Notes: generated by a model from the sequence alone, not told the origin. 64,000 nucleotides of DNA from Paenibacillus sp. FSL H8-0537 (GCF_038051995.1 NZ_CP150290.1:2033501-2097500), one strand, 5' to 3'; positions 1-9,011 are shown, counted from the stretch's first letter. Program-made: numbers and translations.

Positions 1-482
1 ATAATCCGTACAGCAAGACGCTGGAAATCAATTTAGGCTCGCTGAATGGCATCAAGCAGAACATGGCGGTTACAACCATTGACGGCATTATCGGTATTGT
101 CAGCCAGGTAAGGCCGAATACGGCAACGGTAATGCCGATTACGGAGCTAGATGAAAAGTCGCCCACTTCAAATGCGATTGCGGCGACTATTCTTGGCAAG
201 AGTGACTCTTTCGGAATGGTTACCAGCTACGATGATGAGACGCAGCGATTGATTATGACAAGAATCGGCGAAAACGACAAAATGATCGTCGGTGATTTGG
301 TCGTTACCTCAGGAAGCGACAGCGTCTACCCGCGCGGTCTTGTTATTGGAACGGTAGAGACAAAGGAAGTAGGCAATTTTGGCTTGACGTACACAGCTTC
401 AATTGAGATGGCGGCAAATTTGAACCAGCTTAAAGAAGTGTTTGTCGTCGAGGTGTCTGCATCGGAGGATGCGGGGAAATGA
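1..482 (+). CDS. mreC: Rod shape-determining protein MreC, C-terminal part
   Basis: The reading frame is already open at the window edge (first full codon at position 3), so the 5' end lies outside the window. MreC is a bitopic membrane protein of the elongasome; its extracytoplasmic beta-rich domain links MreB to the peptidoglycan synthases. The visible part is that beta domain, with the family-like segments GIIGIVSQV and DLVVTSGSDSVYPRGLVIG. The stop overlaps the mreD start by 4 bases (ATGA). Position directly before mreD and the min genes matches the conserved mreBCD-minCD order, so the assignment is firm. Confidence 0.93.
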   Translation, partial: NPYSKTLEINLGSLNGIKQNMAVTTIDGIIGIVSQVRPNTATVMPITELDEKSPTSNAIAATILGKSDSFGMVTSYDDETQRLIMTRIGENDKMIVGDLVVTSGSDSVYPRGLVIGTVETKEVGNFGLTYTASIEMAANLNQLKEVFVVEVSASEDAGK

Positions 483-1012
483 GTATGATGAGCACGAATC
501 GGCTTATCCTGCTGTTGTTTTTCCTTTTTGTTATTGAAGGCAGCGTCATGCCTTGGATCATTCCGGTCGATTATGCTGGCAAAATTATTCCGCATTTTAG
601 CTTTGTCTTTGTATTATATGCTGCTCTGTATAGCGGTCGCCATCGGGCACTGATGTTTGGCATAGGTATTGGACTTATTCAGGATATCGTCTACTATGGT
701 CATTTGCTCGGTGTACATACGTTCATGATGGGGCTAATCGGTTATTTTGCCGGACTTCTGTTCGATCGCCGCCGCAGCACGCTGCTTACATGCCTGTCCG
801 TCATTGGCTTTGCGTGCATTGCTTACGATTCAGCCGTTTATTTTATTTATTCGCTTTTCCGGTTGACGGAGGAGTCGTATGCTTTCGCGCTGCTGGATCA
901 TATTTTGCCTAGCTTATTTTTGCAGCTTGCCTTTGCTTTGGTTATTTACGTGCCTGTTCGCAAGCTGTATGAGCAGGATGCGAAGCTAAATCAGGACCAG
1001 GATGAGGAATAA
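479..1012 (+). CDS. mreD: Rod shape-determining protein MreD
   Basis: A 177-residue, very hydrophobic protein with about five predicted membrane segments, the normal size and character of MreD, a membrane component of the cell-wall elongation complex. It is recognised by its overlap with mreC, its length, and the N-terminal half with the stretch ALYSGRHRALMFGIGIGLIQ, typical of the family. Possible starts are the ATG at 479 and in-frame ATGs at 485 and 488; 479 is chosen because of translational coupling to mreC. Sequence conservation in MreD is low, so the call rests largely on context. Confidence 0.9.
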   Translation: MSMMSTNRLILLLFFLFVIEGSVMPWIIPVDYAGKIIPHFSFVFVLYAALYSGRHRALMFGIGIGLIQDIVYYGHLLGVHTFMMGLIGYFAGLLFDRRRSTLLTCLSVIGFACIAYDSAVYFIYSLFRLTEESYAFALLDHILPSLFLQLAFALVIYVPVRKLYEQDAKLNQDQDEE

Positions 1013-1077
1013 ATTGGCGGTTAAAGCAGGAATTCGATTGTTTCGAAAAGAATGCAATACGTTGGGGAGGGACAATC

Positions 1078-1743
1078 GTGGCCGAAAAGCAGCATATTAT
1101 GATTAAAGGCGTCAAGGAAGGTCTCGTGTTCCTTCTCGACGATAGTTGTGAACTTGATTTATTACTCGATGAGCTGCACTACAAGCTGGAGAAAACCCAT
1201 CAGCAGCTGCTCACCGGCCCGCTCGTGCACGTCCATGTCAAGCTAGGAAGCAGGCAGCTTGACGATGAGGATAAAGAACGGATTCGATCGGTTATTCGCG
1301 CGCAGGGCAATCTGATTGTACAATCGGTAGAATCGGAGCCGGCGGCAGGTAGCCAGCCGCAGGCTCCGCCACCTGGCATTCAGCTCATTAACGGAATTAT
1401 CCGATCGGGTCAAACGATAGAGCGTGAAGGCGATTTGCTGCTGACGGGGGATGTGAACCCGGGAGGAACGATTATCAGTACCGGCGATATTTATGTGATG
1501 GGCGCGCTGCGTGGTGTCGCTCATGCTGGTGTTAACGGCCGAACGGATGTTATTATTGCGGCATCACTGATGCGGCCGACACAATTGCGCATAGCAGATA
1601 TCATTAGCAGGCCGCCGGAGGAATGGATGTCGGGCGATCCAGCGATGGAGTTTGCTTTTTTGAATGAGGGAACGATGCAGATGGATAAAATTTCGCAATT
1701 ATACCGTTTACGCAATAATCCGATTATGTTGAGAGGGGTGTAA
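1078..1743 (+). CDS. minC: Septum site-determining protein MinC
   Basis: MinC inhibits FtsZ ring assembly away from midcell and is recruited to the membrane by MinD. This 221-residue protein has an N-terminal MinC domain (about 1-100) and a C-terminal right-handed beta-helix domain (about 105-205), including GQTIEREGDLLLTGDVNPGG and GDIYVMGALRGVAHAG, the MinD-binding and dimerisation region. The GTG start follows a strong ribosome binding site (ggggaggg) at about 1062-1070. minD begins 3 bases after the stop, so the two are co-translated. The 65-base gap after mreD shows no convincing promoter. Confidence 0.95.
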   Translation: MAEKQHIMIKGVKEGLVFLLDDSCELDLLLDELHYKLEKTHQQLLTGPLVHVHVKLGSRQLDDEDKERIRSVIRAQGNLIVQSVESEPAAGSQPQAPPPGIQLINGIIRSGQTIEREGDLLLTGDVNPGGTIISTGDIYVMGALRGVAHAGVNGRTDVIIAASLMRPTQLRIADIISRPPEEWMSGDPAMEFAFLNEGTMQMDKISQLYRLRNNPIMLRGV

Positions 1744-1746
1744 CTT

Positions 1747-2538
1747 ATGGGAGAAGCGATTGTTGTCACATCTGGAAAAGGCGGCGTTGGCAAGACGACT
1801 ACGTCTGCCAATCTAGGAACGGCATTGGCTCTGCTTGGCAAGAAGGTATGTATGGTTGACACCGACATCGGACTGCGTAATTTGGATGTTGTTATGGGAC
1901 TTGAAAATCGCATTATTTATGATCTTATCGATGTGGCTGAAGGCCGCTGCCGCTTGAATCAAGCGCTGATCAAGGACAAGCGCTTTGATGAGCTGTACAT
2001 GCTGCCGGCTGCCCAAACGAAGGACAAAAATGATGTATCGCCCGAACAGGTCAAAGACATGGTGCTGGAGCTGAAGAAGGAATTTGATTATGTCATTATT
2101 GATTGTCCAGCCGGAATTGAACAGGGCTTCCGCAATGCGATTGCCGGCGCAGACCGGGCTATTGTTATTACAACGCCAGAAAATGCTGCTGTTCGCGATG
2201 CGGACCGAGTAATTGGCCTGCTTGAGAAAGAGGGTATCGCTGCCAAAATCATCATTAACCGTATTCGTCAGAACATGGTGAAAAGCGGGGAAATGCTTGA
2301 TATTGATGAAATTTGTCAGGTGCTCGCCGTTGATTTGCTCGGTATCGTGCCGGATGATGAGAAGGTTATCAAATCCGCGAATACAGGCGAGCCGACGGTG
2401 ATGGACCCTTCGTCGCGCGCGGCGATTGCTTATCGCAACATTGCCCGCCGCATTTTGGGCGATATGGTTCCTCTTATGCTGCTAGATGAGAAGGCAGGCG
2501 CCTTCAAACGGTTCCGCAAGTTTTTGGGAATAGGATGA
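1747..2538 (+). CDS. minD: Septum site-determining ATPase MinD
   Basis: MinD is a ParA/MinD-family ATPase that binds the membrane and activates MinC. The deviant Walker A motif GKGGVGKTT is at residues 10-18 with both lysines K11 and K16 present, followed by a switch region DTDIGLRNLDVV and the Walker B region YVIIDCPAG. The C-terminal end FKRFRKFLGIG is the amphipathic membrane-targeting helix expected for MinD. The length of 263 residues is standard. It lies 3 bases after minC and 7 bases before rodA in one apparent transcription unit. Confidence 0.97.
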   Translation: MGEAIVVTSGKGGVGKTTTSANLGTALALLGKKVCMVDTDIGLRNLDVVMGLENRIIYDLIDVAEGRCRLNQALIKDKRFDELYMLPAAQTKDKNDVSPEQVKDMVLELKKEFDYVIIDCPAGIEQGFRNAIAGADRAIVITTPENAAVRDADRVIGLLEKEGIAAKIIINRIRQNMVKSGEMLDIDEICQVLAVDLLGIVPDDEKVIKSANTGEPTVMDPSSRAAIAYRNIARRILGDMVPLMLLDEKAGAFKRFRKFLGIG

Positions 2539-2545
2539 TTGCATT

Positions 2546-3691
2546 GTGCTGAATAAATTCAAAAAAATTGACTGGGGCATCGTCGCAATTTTAGTTTGTC
2601 TCATGGTTTTCAGCTTGTTTGTAATATATAGTGCTACTTGGGACAATTCGCAATATGCTACATCAACTGAAAAAATGGCTATTTTTTATGGGGTTGGTTT
2701 TTTTATCACGATTTTTGCCGCTCTTTTTGATTACCGGATTTTGCTCAAAACCTGGCATATCTTATATGGCTTTGGCGTCGCTTTGCTGATCACCGTGTAT
2801 TTTTTTGGATCTGTCATCAATGGAGCAAAAGGCTGGTTCAAGCTCGGAAGCTTCTCCTTTCAACCGGCTGAAATCATGAAAATTTTTCTGATTATCGGGA
2901 TTGCCTACATTATGGGCCGAAGAAAAGGCGATAGATTAGGCTTTTCTCAAGATTTATTACCGATAGCGGCTTTTTCCCTATTGCCGTTTGCGCTCGTCAT
3001 GATGCAGCCTGATTTAGGAAATGCGATTATTTATCTCGTTATCGTGCTCGGAATGCTTTGGATTGGCAATGTTAAATATAAGCATGTTCTTGTAGGGCTT
3101 GCTGTCGTTGTTGGCGGTTTGATCCTGTTCATGACGCTGTTTAATATGTTCAATACGGAAATATATACTTATCTGAAAGAAAAAGAATTAACGCACTGGT
3201 ACAATCGGATTAATACGTTCATGCATCCAGAGGAAGCATCTGCTGATGCGAGCTATCAATCTCAAAATGCCAAAATTGCCATAGGCTCAGGCGGGCTTAC
3301 GGGTGATGGCTATTTGCAGGGCGAGATGAAAAACGGGAAGTTCATCCCTTATCCGTACTCCGATTCCATATTTGCTGTTATCGGCGAGGAATTTGGTTTT
3401 CAGGGTGCAGCCGTGCTGCTGCTGTTGTATTTCCTGCTCATTTATCGAATTATCATAATCGCCTTCAAATGTCATGATTTGCGCGCTGCCTATATGACGA
3501 TAGGCATTGCCTCTATGTTCGTATTTCAGATATTCCAAAATATCGGCATGATGATCGGACTAATGCCGATTACCGGCATCACGCTGCCATTCATCAGCTA
3601 CGGCGGCACTTCACTGCTGCTGAATATGATTTGTATCGGCATTGTATTTAGTATAAAGGCTCATCAGGAAGTGTATGAGCTGGCTGAATAA
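2546..3691 (+). CDS. rodA: SEDS-family peptidoglycan polymerase, RodA type
   Basis: A 381-residue polytopic protein of the SEDS (FtsW/RodA/SpoVE) family, glycosyltransferases that polymerise lipid II together with a class B PBP. Signatures seen are the N-terminal DWGIVAILVCLMVFSLFVIY, the FQPAEIMKIFLI segment, MMQPDLGNAIIYL with the catalytic-type aspartate, and the C-terminal GLMPITGITLPFISYGGTS. Context beside mreCD/minCD favours RodA over FtsW or SpoVE. The start is a GTG 7 bases after minD. A rodA gene at this place is an addition relative to the B. subtilis order. Confidence 0.9.
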   Translation: MLNKFKKIDWGIVAILVCLMVFSLFVIYSATWDNSQYATSTEKMAIFYGVGFFITIFAALFDYRILLKTWHILYGFGVALLITVYFFGSVINGAKGWFKLGSFSFQPAEIMKIFLIIGIAYIMGRRKGDRLGFSQDLLPIAAFSLLPFALVMMQPDLGNAIIYLVIVLGMLWIGNVKYKHVLVGLAVVVGGLILFMTLFNMFNTEIYTYLKEKELTHWYNRINTFMHPEEASADASYQSQNAKIAIGSGGLTGDGYLQGEMKNGKFIPYPYSDSIFAVIGEEFGFQGAAVLLLLYFLLIYRIIIIAFKCHDLRAAYMTIGIASMFVFQIFQNIGMMIGLMPITGITLPFISYGGTSLLLNMICIGIVFSIKAHQEVYELAE

Positions 3692-3715
3692 CCACATAGC
3701 TGCTGCTTGGAAGGG

Positions 3716-3760
3716 CGCTGCAATTCTCTGGGAAGAGAAAGCAGCGTTCTTTTTCTTTTT
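3716..3760 (+). terminator. Intrinsic terminator after rodA
   Basis: Interrupted hairpin: cgctgc at 3716-3721 pairs with gcagcg at 3741-3746 and ttctct at 3724-3729 with agagaa at 3734-3739, followed by a T-rich run to about 3760. It ends the mre-min-rodA unit and separates it from spoIVFA. Confidence 0.8.
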
Positions 3761-3848
3761 GCCTGCTGAATTTGCATACTTGTCCGTTTTTCCTCATAAG
3801 GATGTAGAAGGAAGCAAGCTCTCTGATAATCGAGAGGGGGAGGAACGG

Positions 3849-4787
3849 ATGATGGATACGAAGGAAGCGGTGCGAAGGCGCCGTGAAGAGAAAATTAGAC
3901 GATTAATGGAGCAGCCCGTTCGGGATGGATTCATGCAAGAGCGGCTTTCAAGAGCGGAATACAGCGTGCCCGCTGCGCCTCCGCTCTATCCACCATTGGA
4001 TGAGGAGGAGCGGGACCCAGAGAAAATGTGGAAGGAAAGCCCTAATCCTTGGGATGGATGGACACAGATACAGGATGATCAGCGAAGCCGGACGAGCCGC
4101 ATGGATTATCGTTATGGTCATCCGTCAGGAGAACCGCCGTATGCGGAACCGCCAAAAGGTGGCCGTCCAAATCCCTTCTTTCGCGAACTGCGCTGGAAAA
4201 TAATTGCGGCTGCTGTATTGTTCGCTGGCATATGGGGCTTATACCAGATTGATGAGAAGTGGGCAATGGAAAGCCGAGCTTATGTAGCGCAGGTGCTTCA
4301 TGATGAGCTGGATTTTGCCAGTGCGGCAAAATGGTATAAAGAAACGTTTGCCGGAGCGCCGACGTTTATTCCGATTTTCCAAGAGGAGCAGAAGGAGGCA
4401 ACTGCTGCAGAAGGTGCAGTCAAGCTGCCTATCGTTGCTCCGCTTGAGGGCGGTGCTATCGTACGTACATTTGCCGAGCTGCTAAACGGTGTCGAGCTTG
4501 CTGGCTCATCGGAGGAAGCGGTAAATGCGGTAGAGACAGGCAGAGTGCTTGTTGTCTCGGAGCCATCGGATAATGGAGTAACCGTCGTAGTCCAGCATGC
4601 GGATGAACGAGTCAGCGTATATGGCAAGCTAGGGTATGCATCAGTTGGCGTGAATGATTGGGTGGAAGCGGGCGATCAGGTCGGGAGCCTGCGCAGAGCA
4701 AGCGGTGAGGAGCCTAGCTTGCTTTATTTTGCAATTAAGCAAAACGACCGCTATATTGATCCGGTAAGCGTGATCCCGCTTGGTTAA
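3849..4787 (+). CDS. spoIVFA: Stage IV sporulation protein FA (SpoIVFA), M23-like
   Basis: SpoIVFA scaffolds the SpoIVFB protease complex in the outer forespore membrane and is itself cut when the forespore signals readiness. The protein has a charged cytoplasmic N-terminus, one membrane segment near residues 118-136 (WKIIAAAVLFAGIWGLYQI), and a C-terminal M23/LytM-like domain that includes GRVLVVSEPSDNGVTVVVQH and YFAIKQNDRYIDPVSVIPL. The frame is open upstream to 3675, but the ATG at 3849 (or the next at 3852) is chosen because of the ribosome binding site gagggggagg directly before it and the terminator upstream. At 312 residues it is longer than the B. subtilis protein (264), mainly in the N-terminal part. 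It overlaps spoIVFB. Confidence 0.9.
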   Translation: MMDTKEAVRRRREEKIRRLMEQPVRDGFMQERLSRAEYSVPAAPPLYPPLDEEERDPEKMWKESPNPWDGWTQIQDDQRSRTSRMDYRYGHPSGEPPYAEPPKGGRPNPFFRELRWKIIAAAVLFAGIWGLYQIDEKWAMESRAYVAQVLHDELDFASAAKWYKETFAGAPTFIPIFQEEQKEATAAEGAVKLPIVAPLEGGAIVRTFAELLNGVELAGSSEEAVNAVETGRVLVVSEPSDNGVTVVVQHADERVSVYGKLGYASVGVNDWVEAGDQVGSLRRASGEEPSLLYFAIKQNDRYIDPVSVIPLG

Positions 4788-5661
4788 ATGGAGGGGCATT
4801 CGCTGGTCGGTGCATCCGTTGTTTGTGCTGGTAATGGCGGCCTCCGTATTAACAGGTTATTTTGTCGAGCTGTTCACCTTGTTTTTAATCGTAATGGTCC
4901 ATGAGGCTGGCCATGTGCTGGTGGCGCGTTTTTTCGGCTGGCATATTCGAGAGGTTAAGCTGCTGCCTTTCGGCGGTGTGGCTGAAGTGGAGGATGCGGG
5001 CAGCCTTCCAGCAGGAGAGGATGCGCTTGTAGCAATAGCCGGACCGCTGCAAAATGTATGGATGGGACTAGCTGCTTGGGGCCTCGGCCAGCTGGGATTA
5101 TGGGACCCCGAATGGTCGGCCTATGTCGTTCAGGCAAATATGATGATTGGTTTATTTAATTTATTGCCGATTTATCCGCTTGATGGCGGGAAGCTGCTGC
5201 AAGCGGCCCTTAGCTATAGCTTGAACTTTTTCAGCGTTATGCGCTGGACGGCACGCATCAGCCTTGTGCTCAGCAGCTTAATGATCGGCGTTTCGCTGCT
5301 AGGGCTGCTGCGTCCCGGCGGCGCTATTCAATTCAATCTGCTCATCATTGGAACGTTTCTGTTTATGACGAACTGGACCTATAATCGGAGCATCCCGTAT
5401 TTATTCATTCGGTTTCTCATGCATCGCGACCAGGTAGCTATCCGCAAAATGGCGCAAGGCGTGCTTGCCAGCCCTATCGTGGTGGATGGCAGGCAATCTG
5501 CGGCATATGCCGTTCGTTTGCTTTGGCGCGAGCGGTATCACTTGTTTTATATTATGGAGCGAGGCTCCAGCATCGCCAGGGTAGCTCCAGAGCAGCGTGT
5601 TGTTGACCGTTATTTGCTTGAGCGCAATCCGAACCGCCCTGTTATTGAGCTTCTTCCTTAA
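4780..5661 (+). CDS. spoIVFB: Intramembrane metalloprotease SpoIVFB
   Basis: Site-2-type zinc protease (M50B) that cleaves the pro-sequence of sigma-K inside the outer forespore membrane. The zinc motif HEAGH lies in the segment VMVHEAGHVLVARFF near residue 43, and the second motif NLLPIYPLDGGKLL supplies the aspartate ligand. About six membrane segments are followed by a C-terminal CBS-like region (ASPIVVDGRQSAAYAVRLL). The start is uncertain: TTG at 4780 gives MVKWRGIRWSVHPLF, matching family N-termini, and overlaps spoIVFA; a GTG at 4810 lies about 14 bases after a gagggg. The longer form is preferred. Confidence 0.93.
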   Translation: MVKWRGIRWSVHPLFVLVMAASVLTGYFVELFTLFLIVMVHEAGHVLVARFFGWHIREVKLLPFGGVAEVEDAGSLPAGEDALVAIAGPLQNVWMGLAAWGLGQLGLWDPEWSAYVVQANMMIGLFNLLPIYPLDGGKLLQAALSYSLNFFSVMRWTARISLVLSSLMIGVSLLGLLRPGGAIQFNLLIIGTFLFMTNWTYNRSIPYLFIRFLMHRDQVAIRKMAQGVLASPIVVDGRQSAAYAVRLLWRERYHLFYIMERGSSIARVAPEQRVVDRYLLERNPNRPVIELLP

Positions 5662-5747
5662 GGGGACAAAAAACAGATAAGGAACTCCCGCTGCGACTTG
5701 TGTTAATATAAAAGAAAACGTGAGAGCTGGCGGGTGATGTTTGAGAG

Positions 5748-6995
5748 ATGAAGCAAATGTTGATGCACAGTGACGGAGAAATGCTTCAAACAGCTGTTTT
5801 GCAGGATGGCCGGCTCATGGAATTTTTTATGGAACGGTCGGAGAAAAGCGGCCTCGTAGGCAACGTCTACAAAGGGCGTGTCATTAATGTGCTGCCTGGC
5901 ATGCAGGCGGCGTTCGTAGATATTGGACTAGGCAAAAACGCTTTTCTCTATATAGATGATTTATTGCATCCCAATTTGGAGAAGCAGCCGGAGATAAAGC
6001 CTTCAATTGAAGAGCTGGTGCGGCCAGGCCAAGAGCTGATTGTACAGGTGATGAAGGAGCCGCTTGGCGGCAAGGGAGCCAGGGTGACGACCCACTTCAC
6101 ATTGCCGGGGCGCTGGCTGGTGCTCATGCCGCAGGCTGGGTACGTAGGCGTTTCACGAAAAATAGCTGCCGACAGCGAGCGTGCCAGACTGCGCGATGTG
6201 GGAGAGCAGCTGCTTCAAGGCGAGGAAGGCATCATCCTCCGGACGGCTGCCTCAGGTGAGTCCGAGCAGTCGCTTGCGGCTGATGTTGCCCAGCTTCGCG
6301 CCAGCTGGGAGCGTATAATAAGCCAGGCCGCGGAGGCGAAAGCACCAGCAGGCCTACATATGGAGGCGGGTCTGCTGCGGCGAATCGTCCGCGACACGCT
6401 TGATATGAAAGTGGAAGAGGTATGGATTGATGATGCATCCCGCCTGCAGGAAGCGGCTGCGCTGCTGCGGGAAATGACGCCGCAGCTCGAAAAACGGCTC
6501 AAGCTGTATGACCGGGGTGCTTCGCTTACTCTATTTGATGCTTTTGACGTCACTCGGCAGGTGCATGAAGCGTTTCAACCGAATATTCGGCTGGCAAGCG
6601 GCGGCTCGCTAGTATGGGGAGAGACGGAAGCTCTAACCGTTATTGATGTAAATACGGGCAAATACACAGGCGCTACGAATTTAGAGGATACCGTCTTCCG
6701 TACGAATATGGAGGCGGCTGATGAAATCGCCCGGCTGCTGCGGCTGCGTGATGTGGGCGGCATCATTATTATTGATTTTATCGATATGGAAAATGAACCA
6801 AACCGCGAGCGGATTATCGCGCGCCTGAATGAATGGGCGAGGCTGGACCCGACAAAATGCTCGGTCGTTGGCTGGACAAGACTAGGGCTTATGGAGGTGA
6901 CCCGCAAAAAAGCGCGGGAGGGTGCTGCGGGCCAGCTAACGGAGCGCTGTCCGTGCTGCGGAGGAAGCGGCAGGCAGGGGCAAGTTAAAGTCTAG
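5748..6995 (+). CDS. rng: Ribonuclease E/G family protein (RNase G)
   Basis: Endoribonuclease of the RNase E/G family, acting on AU-rich single-stranded RNA in rRNA and mRNA processing. An S1-type RNA-binding segment is near residues 35-100 (GNVYKGRVINVLPGMQAAFV). The catalytic DNase I-like region includes ALTVIDVNTGKYTG and IIIIDFIDME, which carry the metal-binding aspartates. The C-terminus has CPCCGGSG, the zinc-link-like cysteines used in oligomerisation. The length of 415 residues is somewhat short for RNase G. B. subtilis has no member of this family, so its presence between spoIVFB and rplU separates this genome from Bacillus. Confidence 0.92.
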   Translation: MKQMLMHSDGEMLQTAVLQDGRLMEFFMERSEKSGLVGNVYKGRVINVLPGMQAAFVDIGLGKNAFLYIDDLLHPNLEKQPEIKPSIEELVRPGQELIVQVMKEPLGGKGARVTTHFTLPGRWLVLMPQAGYVGVSRKIAADSERARLRDVGEQLLQGEEGIILRTAASGESEQSLAADVAQLRASWERIISQAAEAKAPAGLHMEAGLLRRIVRDTLDMKVEEVWIDDASRLQEAAALLREMTPQLEKRLKLYDRGASLTLFDAFDVTRQVHEAFQPNIRLASGGSLVWGETEALTVIDVNTGKYTGATNLEDTVFRTNMEAADEIARLLRLRDVGGIIIIDFIDMENEPNRERIIARLNEWARLDPTKCSVVGWTRLGLMEVTRKKAREGAAGQLTERCPCCGGSGRQGQVKV

Positions 6996-7039
6996 CTGTG
7001 CAAAAAAGTGGTATAGCGTTTGGGTGCACGACAAATAGA

Positions 7040-7076
7040 ACGACCGATGAAGGGGAGCCTTCATCGGTCGTTTTTG
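7040..7076 (+). terminator. Intrinsic terminator after rng
   Basis: A perfect 14-bp stem, 7040-7053 with 7058-7071, a four-base loop ggag and a T run. It lies between converging genes and could also act, more weakly, for the regulator on the minus strand. Confidence 0.88.
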
Positions 7077-7091
7077 CTTAGGTTTAGCGAG

Positions 7092-7970
7092 CTAAGCGCC
7101 GGTTGTTTCTTTTTTCAAAATCGGAATCCATACTTCGCTGCGGTAATCTTCAGCGCAAGTATCCCCTTCGTAATAAACCTCCAGCTCAGGGCCTCCGGCA
7201 TGCTCATAGCCGGTTCCGGGAAACCACTCTTGGAAAATCCGGCGAAATACATTTTGAAGCGAATCAGGCAATGGGCCGGTCGAGGTGAATATGGCCCAGG
7301 TAGCTGCGGGAACGGTACGGACCGTATATTTCTTTTCCTTGTCAGCCACATTGGCATCAACGGAGGTAGCAATCATATAGGTGAATGTCTCCTTATCGGG
7401 CTGGCCGTCAAGACAGACGCCAATAATTGCCCCATCCCCTTTGGCATAAAGCTCAGCGGGCGCTTCGCTTTGGTTGAATACCTCCCACAGCTTAGGAATA
7501 TCGATGAAATTTTGTCCGTCCTTACAGCTCACTTCATAGGACAAGCCTGCAATTTGAAAAGCTTCCTTTTCCTCAATACGATAATCCATGTCCTTGTCTC
7601 CCTTCAACGATAGCTGGAATGAAATGCGGGGGAATGCTTTCAATGTAACGCCGGGTGCTCTCGCTTCCGAAGGCGAAATGCCATGAATGCGGAGAAAGGC
7701 CTTGGAGAATGACTCGGGAGTATCATAACCGTATTTAAAGGCAACGTCTGCGACCTTTATGGTGGTAGACGTCAGCTCCTGTGCCGCAAGTGTCAGCTTG
7801 CGCTTACGGATATATTCCGCGACTGTCATTCCAGTAAGCATGTGGAACATGCGCTGAAAATGAAACGGCGACACATAGGCGGCCTTGGCGATATCGGCGA
7901 TGTCGAGGCGTTCCTCCATTTTTTGCTCCATCAGGTCGAGTGCAACCTTCATTCGAAGAATAGCTTCCAT
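7092..7970 (-). CDS. AraC-family regulator with GyrI-like effector domain
   Basis: A 292-residue transcription factor. Residues about 1-107 form the AraC double helix-turn-helix (MEERLDIADIAKAAYVSPFH and a second helix pair with VADVAFKYGYDTPESFSKAF). The remaining part resembles the GyrI/Rob/BmrR effector-binding fold, with DYRIEEKEAFQIAGLSYEV and a C-terminal LEVYYEGD region. Members usually sense amphipathic small molecules or drugs, but the ligand here cannot be told. A ribosome binding site (aaaggaag on the minus strand) precedes the ATG. It faces away from rplU and breaks the B. subtilis gene order, so it is probably a later insertion. Confidence 0.87.
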   Translation of the reverse strand: MEAILRMKVALDLMEQKMEERLDIADIAKAAYVSPFHFQRMFHMLTGMTVAEYIRKRKLTLAAQELTSTTIKVADVAFKYGYDTPESFSKAFLRIHGISPSEARAPGVTLKAFPRISFQLSLKGDKDMDYRIEEKEAFQIAGLSYEVSCKDGQNFIDIPKLWEVFNQSEAPAELYAKGDGAIIGVCLDGQPDKETFTYMIATSVDANVADKEKKYTVRTVPAATWAIFTSTGPLPDSLQNVFRRIFQEWFPGTGYEHAGGPELEVYYEGDTCAEDYRSEVWIPILKKETTGA

Positions 7971-8179
7971 GCCGCATCAACTTCCTTTGCTCTCAATATT
8001 GTAGCATCATTTAACAGAGGGCTGCCTGTCATTGCGTGCTGACTTCAGACAGATTAAACTGAATGATGATTGTCGTAATCCGTTCCTTAAGATTGGTCTT
8101 ATTATACAAAATAAAAAAAATGGAGACAATGGAATGTGCTGCAAGAGGGCATGCTATAGGCAATCGTGTATAAAAGAGG

Positions 8180-8208
8180 TTGCTTGATTCGATTTTGTAT
8201 GCTAAAAT
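8180..8208 (+). promoter_or_regulatory. Sigma-A promoter for the rplU operon
   Basis: TTGCTT at 8180-8185, a 17-base spacer and TAAAAT at 8203-8208. It would start transcription near 8215, just before the L21 leader. Confidence 0.7.
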
Positions 8209-8217
8209 GTTCAAGTA

Positions 8218-8336
8218 TGTCTGATTGTTATATACAGCGGACTTGCAGATACCGCTCCGATCGGGTACAAGCAATGGCAGCCCATGCTGCAATTCACCTG
8301 GATTAGGCGAGTCTTCGACAATAAGGAGGTGCACTC
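8218..8336 (+). ncRNA. Ribosomal protein L21 leader (candidate)
   Basis: The leader between the promoter and rplU contains paired segments of the type known for the Firmicutes L21 leader: acttgcagataccgct followed by gatcgggtacaagc, then a second hairpin gcagcccatgctgc. Such leaders are thought to give L21 feedback control of the rplU-prp-rpmA operon. The match is from memory of the family and not from a covariance search. Confidence 0.65.
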
Positions 8337-8339
8337 ACA

Positions 8340-8651
8340 ATGTTCGCAATTATCGAAACTGGCGGCAAGCAATACAAAGTTCAGGAAGGCGATGTGCTTT
8401 TCATCGAAAAACTGAACGCCAATGCAGGCGAAAGCGTAACGTTTGATCGCGTGTTGGCTGTATCCGGTGCAGACGGTCTTGTAACTGGTACTCCAGTTCT
8501 TTCCGGCGCTACTGTTTCTGCTACTGTTGAAAAACAAGGCAGAGGCCAAAAGATCATCGTTTACAAATACAAAGCCAAAAAGAACTACCGTCGTAAGCAA
8601 GGTCATCGTCAACCGTACACAAAAGTAACGATCGGCAAAATCCAAGCATAA
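8340..8651 (+). CDS. rplU: Large ribosomal subunit protein bL21
   Basis: A 103-residue protein starting [18 protein letters not shown], the classical L21 N-terminus, with the C-terminal [20 protein letters not shown] that contacts 23S rRNA. A strong ribosome binding site (aaggaggtg) precedes the ATG. It heads the conserved rplU-prp-rpmA operon behind a sigma-A promoter and a probable autoregulatory leader. Confidence 0.98.
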   Translation: MFAIIETGGKQYKVQEGDVLFIEKLNANAGESVTFDRVLAVSGADGLVTGTPVLSGATVSATVEKQGRGQKIIVYKYKAKKNYRRKQGHRQPYTKVTIGKIQA

Positions 8652-8661
8652 GAGGATTATT

Positions 8662-8997
8662 ATGATCACGGTTACGATTGTACGAAATGCTGACAAGCGG
8701 ATTACATCGTTTAAGATTAAAGGACATGCGAAGTATGCGAAGCTCGGCAAAGACATTGTCTGCGCTGGTGTGTCGGCTATCTCAGTCGGTACGGTCAACT
8801 CGGTTGAAGCTTTGGCAGATGTGAAGCTTCCTTATGTAATGGACAATGGATGGTTATCATCGGATATTCCGGTTTTAGCTGATCAGGAAACCGATCATAA
8901 GGTGCAGCTGCTGCTGGAGTCGATGATGGTGATGCTTAATACGATTGCACAGTCCTACGGAAAATATGTTGTGATTAAACAACAATCTCTTGAATGA
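8662..8997 (+). CDS. prp: Ribosomal-processing cysteine protease Prp
   Basis: Prp (YsxB in B. subtilis) cleaves the N-terminal extension of ribosomal protein L27, which is essential for ribosome assembly in Firmicutes with an extended L27. The 111-residue protein carries the catalytic dyad expected for the family: H22 in IKGHAKYA and C34 in DIVCAGVSA. It sits between rplU and rpmA, and its substrate is encoded directly downstream with the cleavage motif visible. The stop lies just before the L27 ribosome binding site. Confidence 0.96.
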   Translation: MITVTIVRNADKRITSFKIKGHAKYAKLGKDIVCAGVSAISVGTVNSVEALADVKLPYVMDNGWLSSDIPVLADQETDHKVQLLLESMMVMLNTIAQSYGKYVVIKQQSLE

Positions 8998-9011
8998 GGG
9001 AGGGAAATCTC

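Noticed and set aside
3675..3848. Upstream extension of spoIVFA overlapping rodA
   Set aside because: It would cross the rodA terminator, and the strong ribosome binding site favours the ATG at 3849.
7020..7613. A plus-strand frame of 197 codons opposite the AraC-type regulator
   Set aside because: Shadow of the minus-strand gene, no ribosome binding site, and it runs through the rng terminator.
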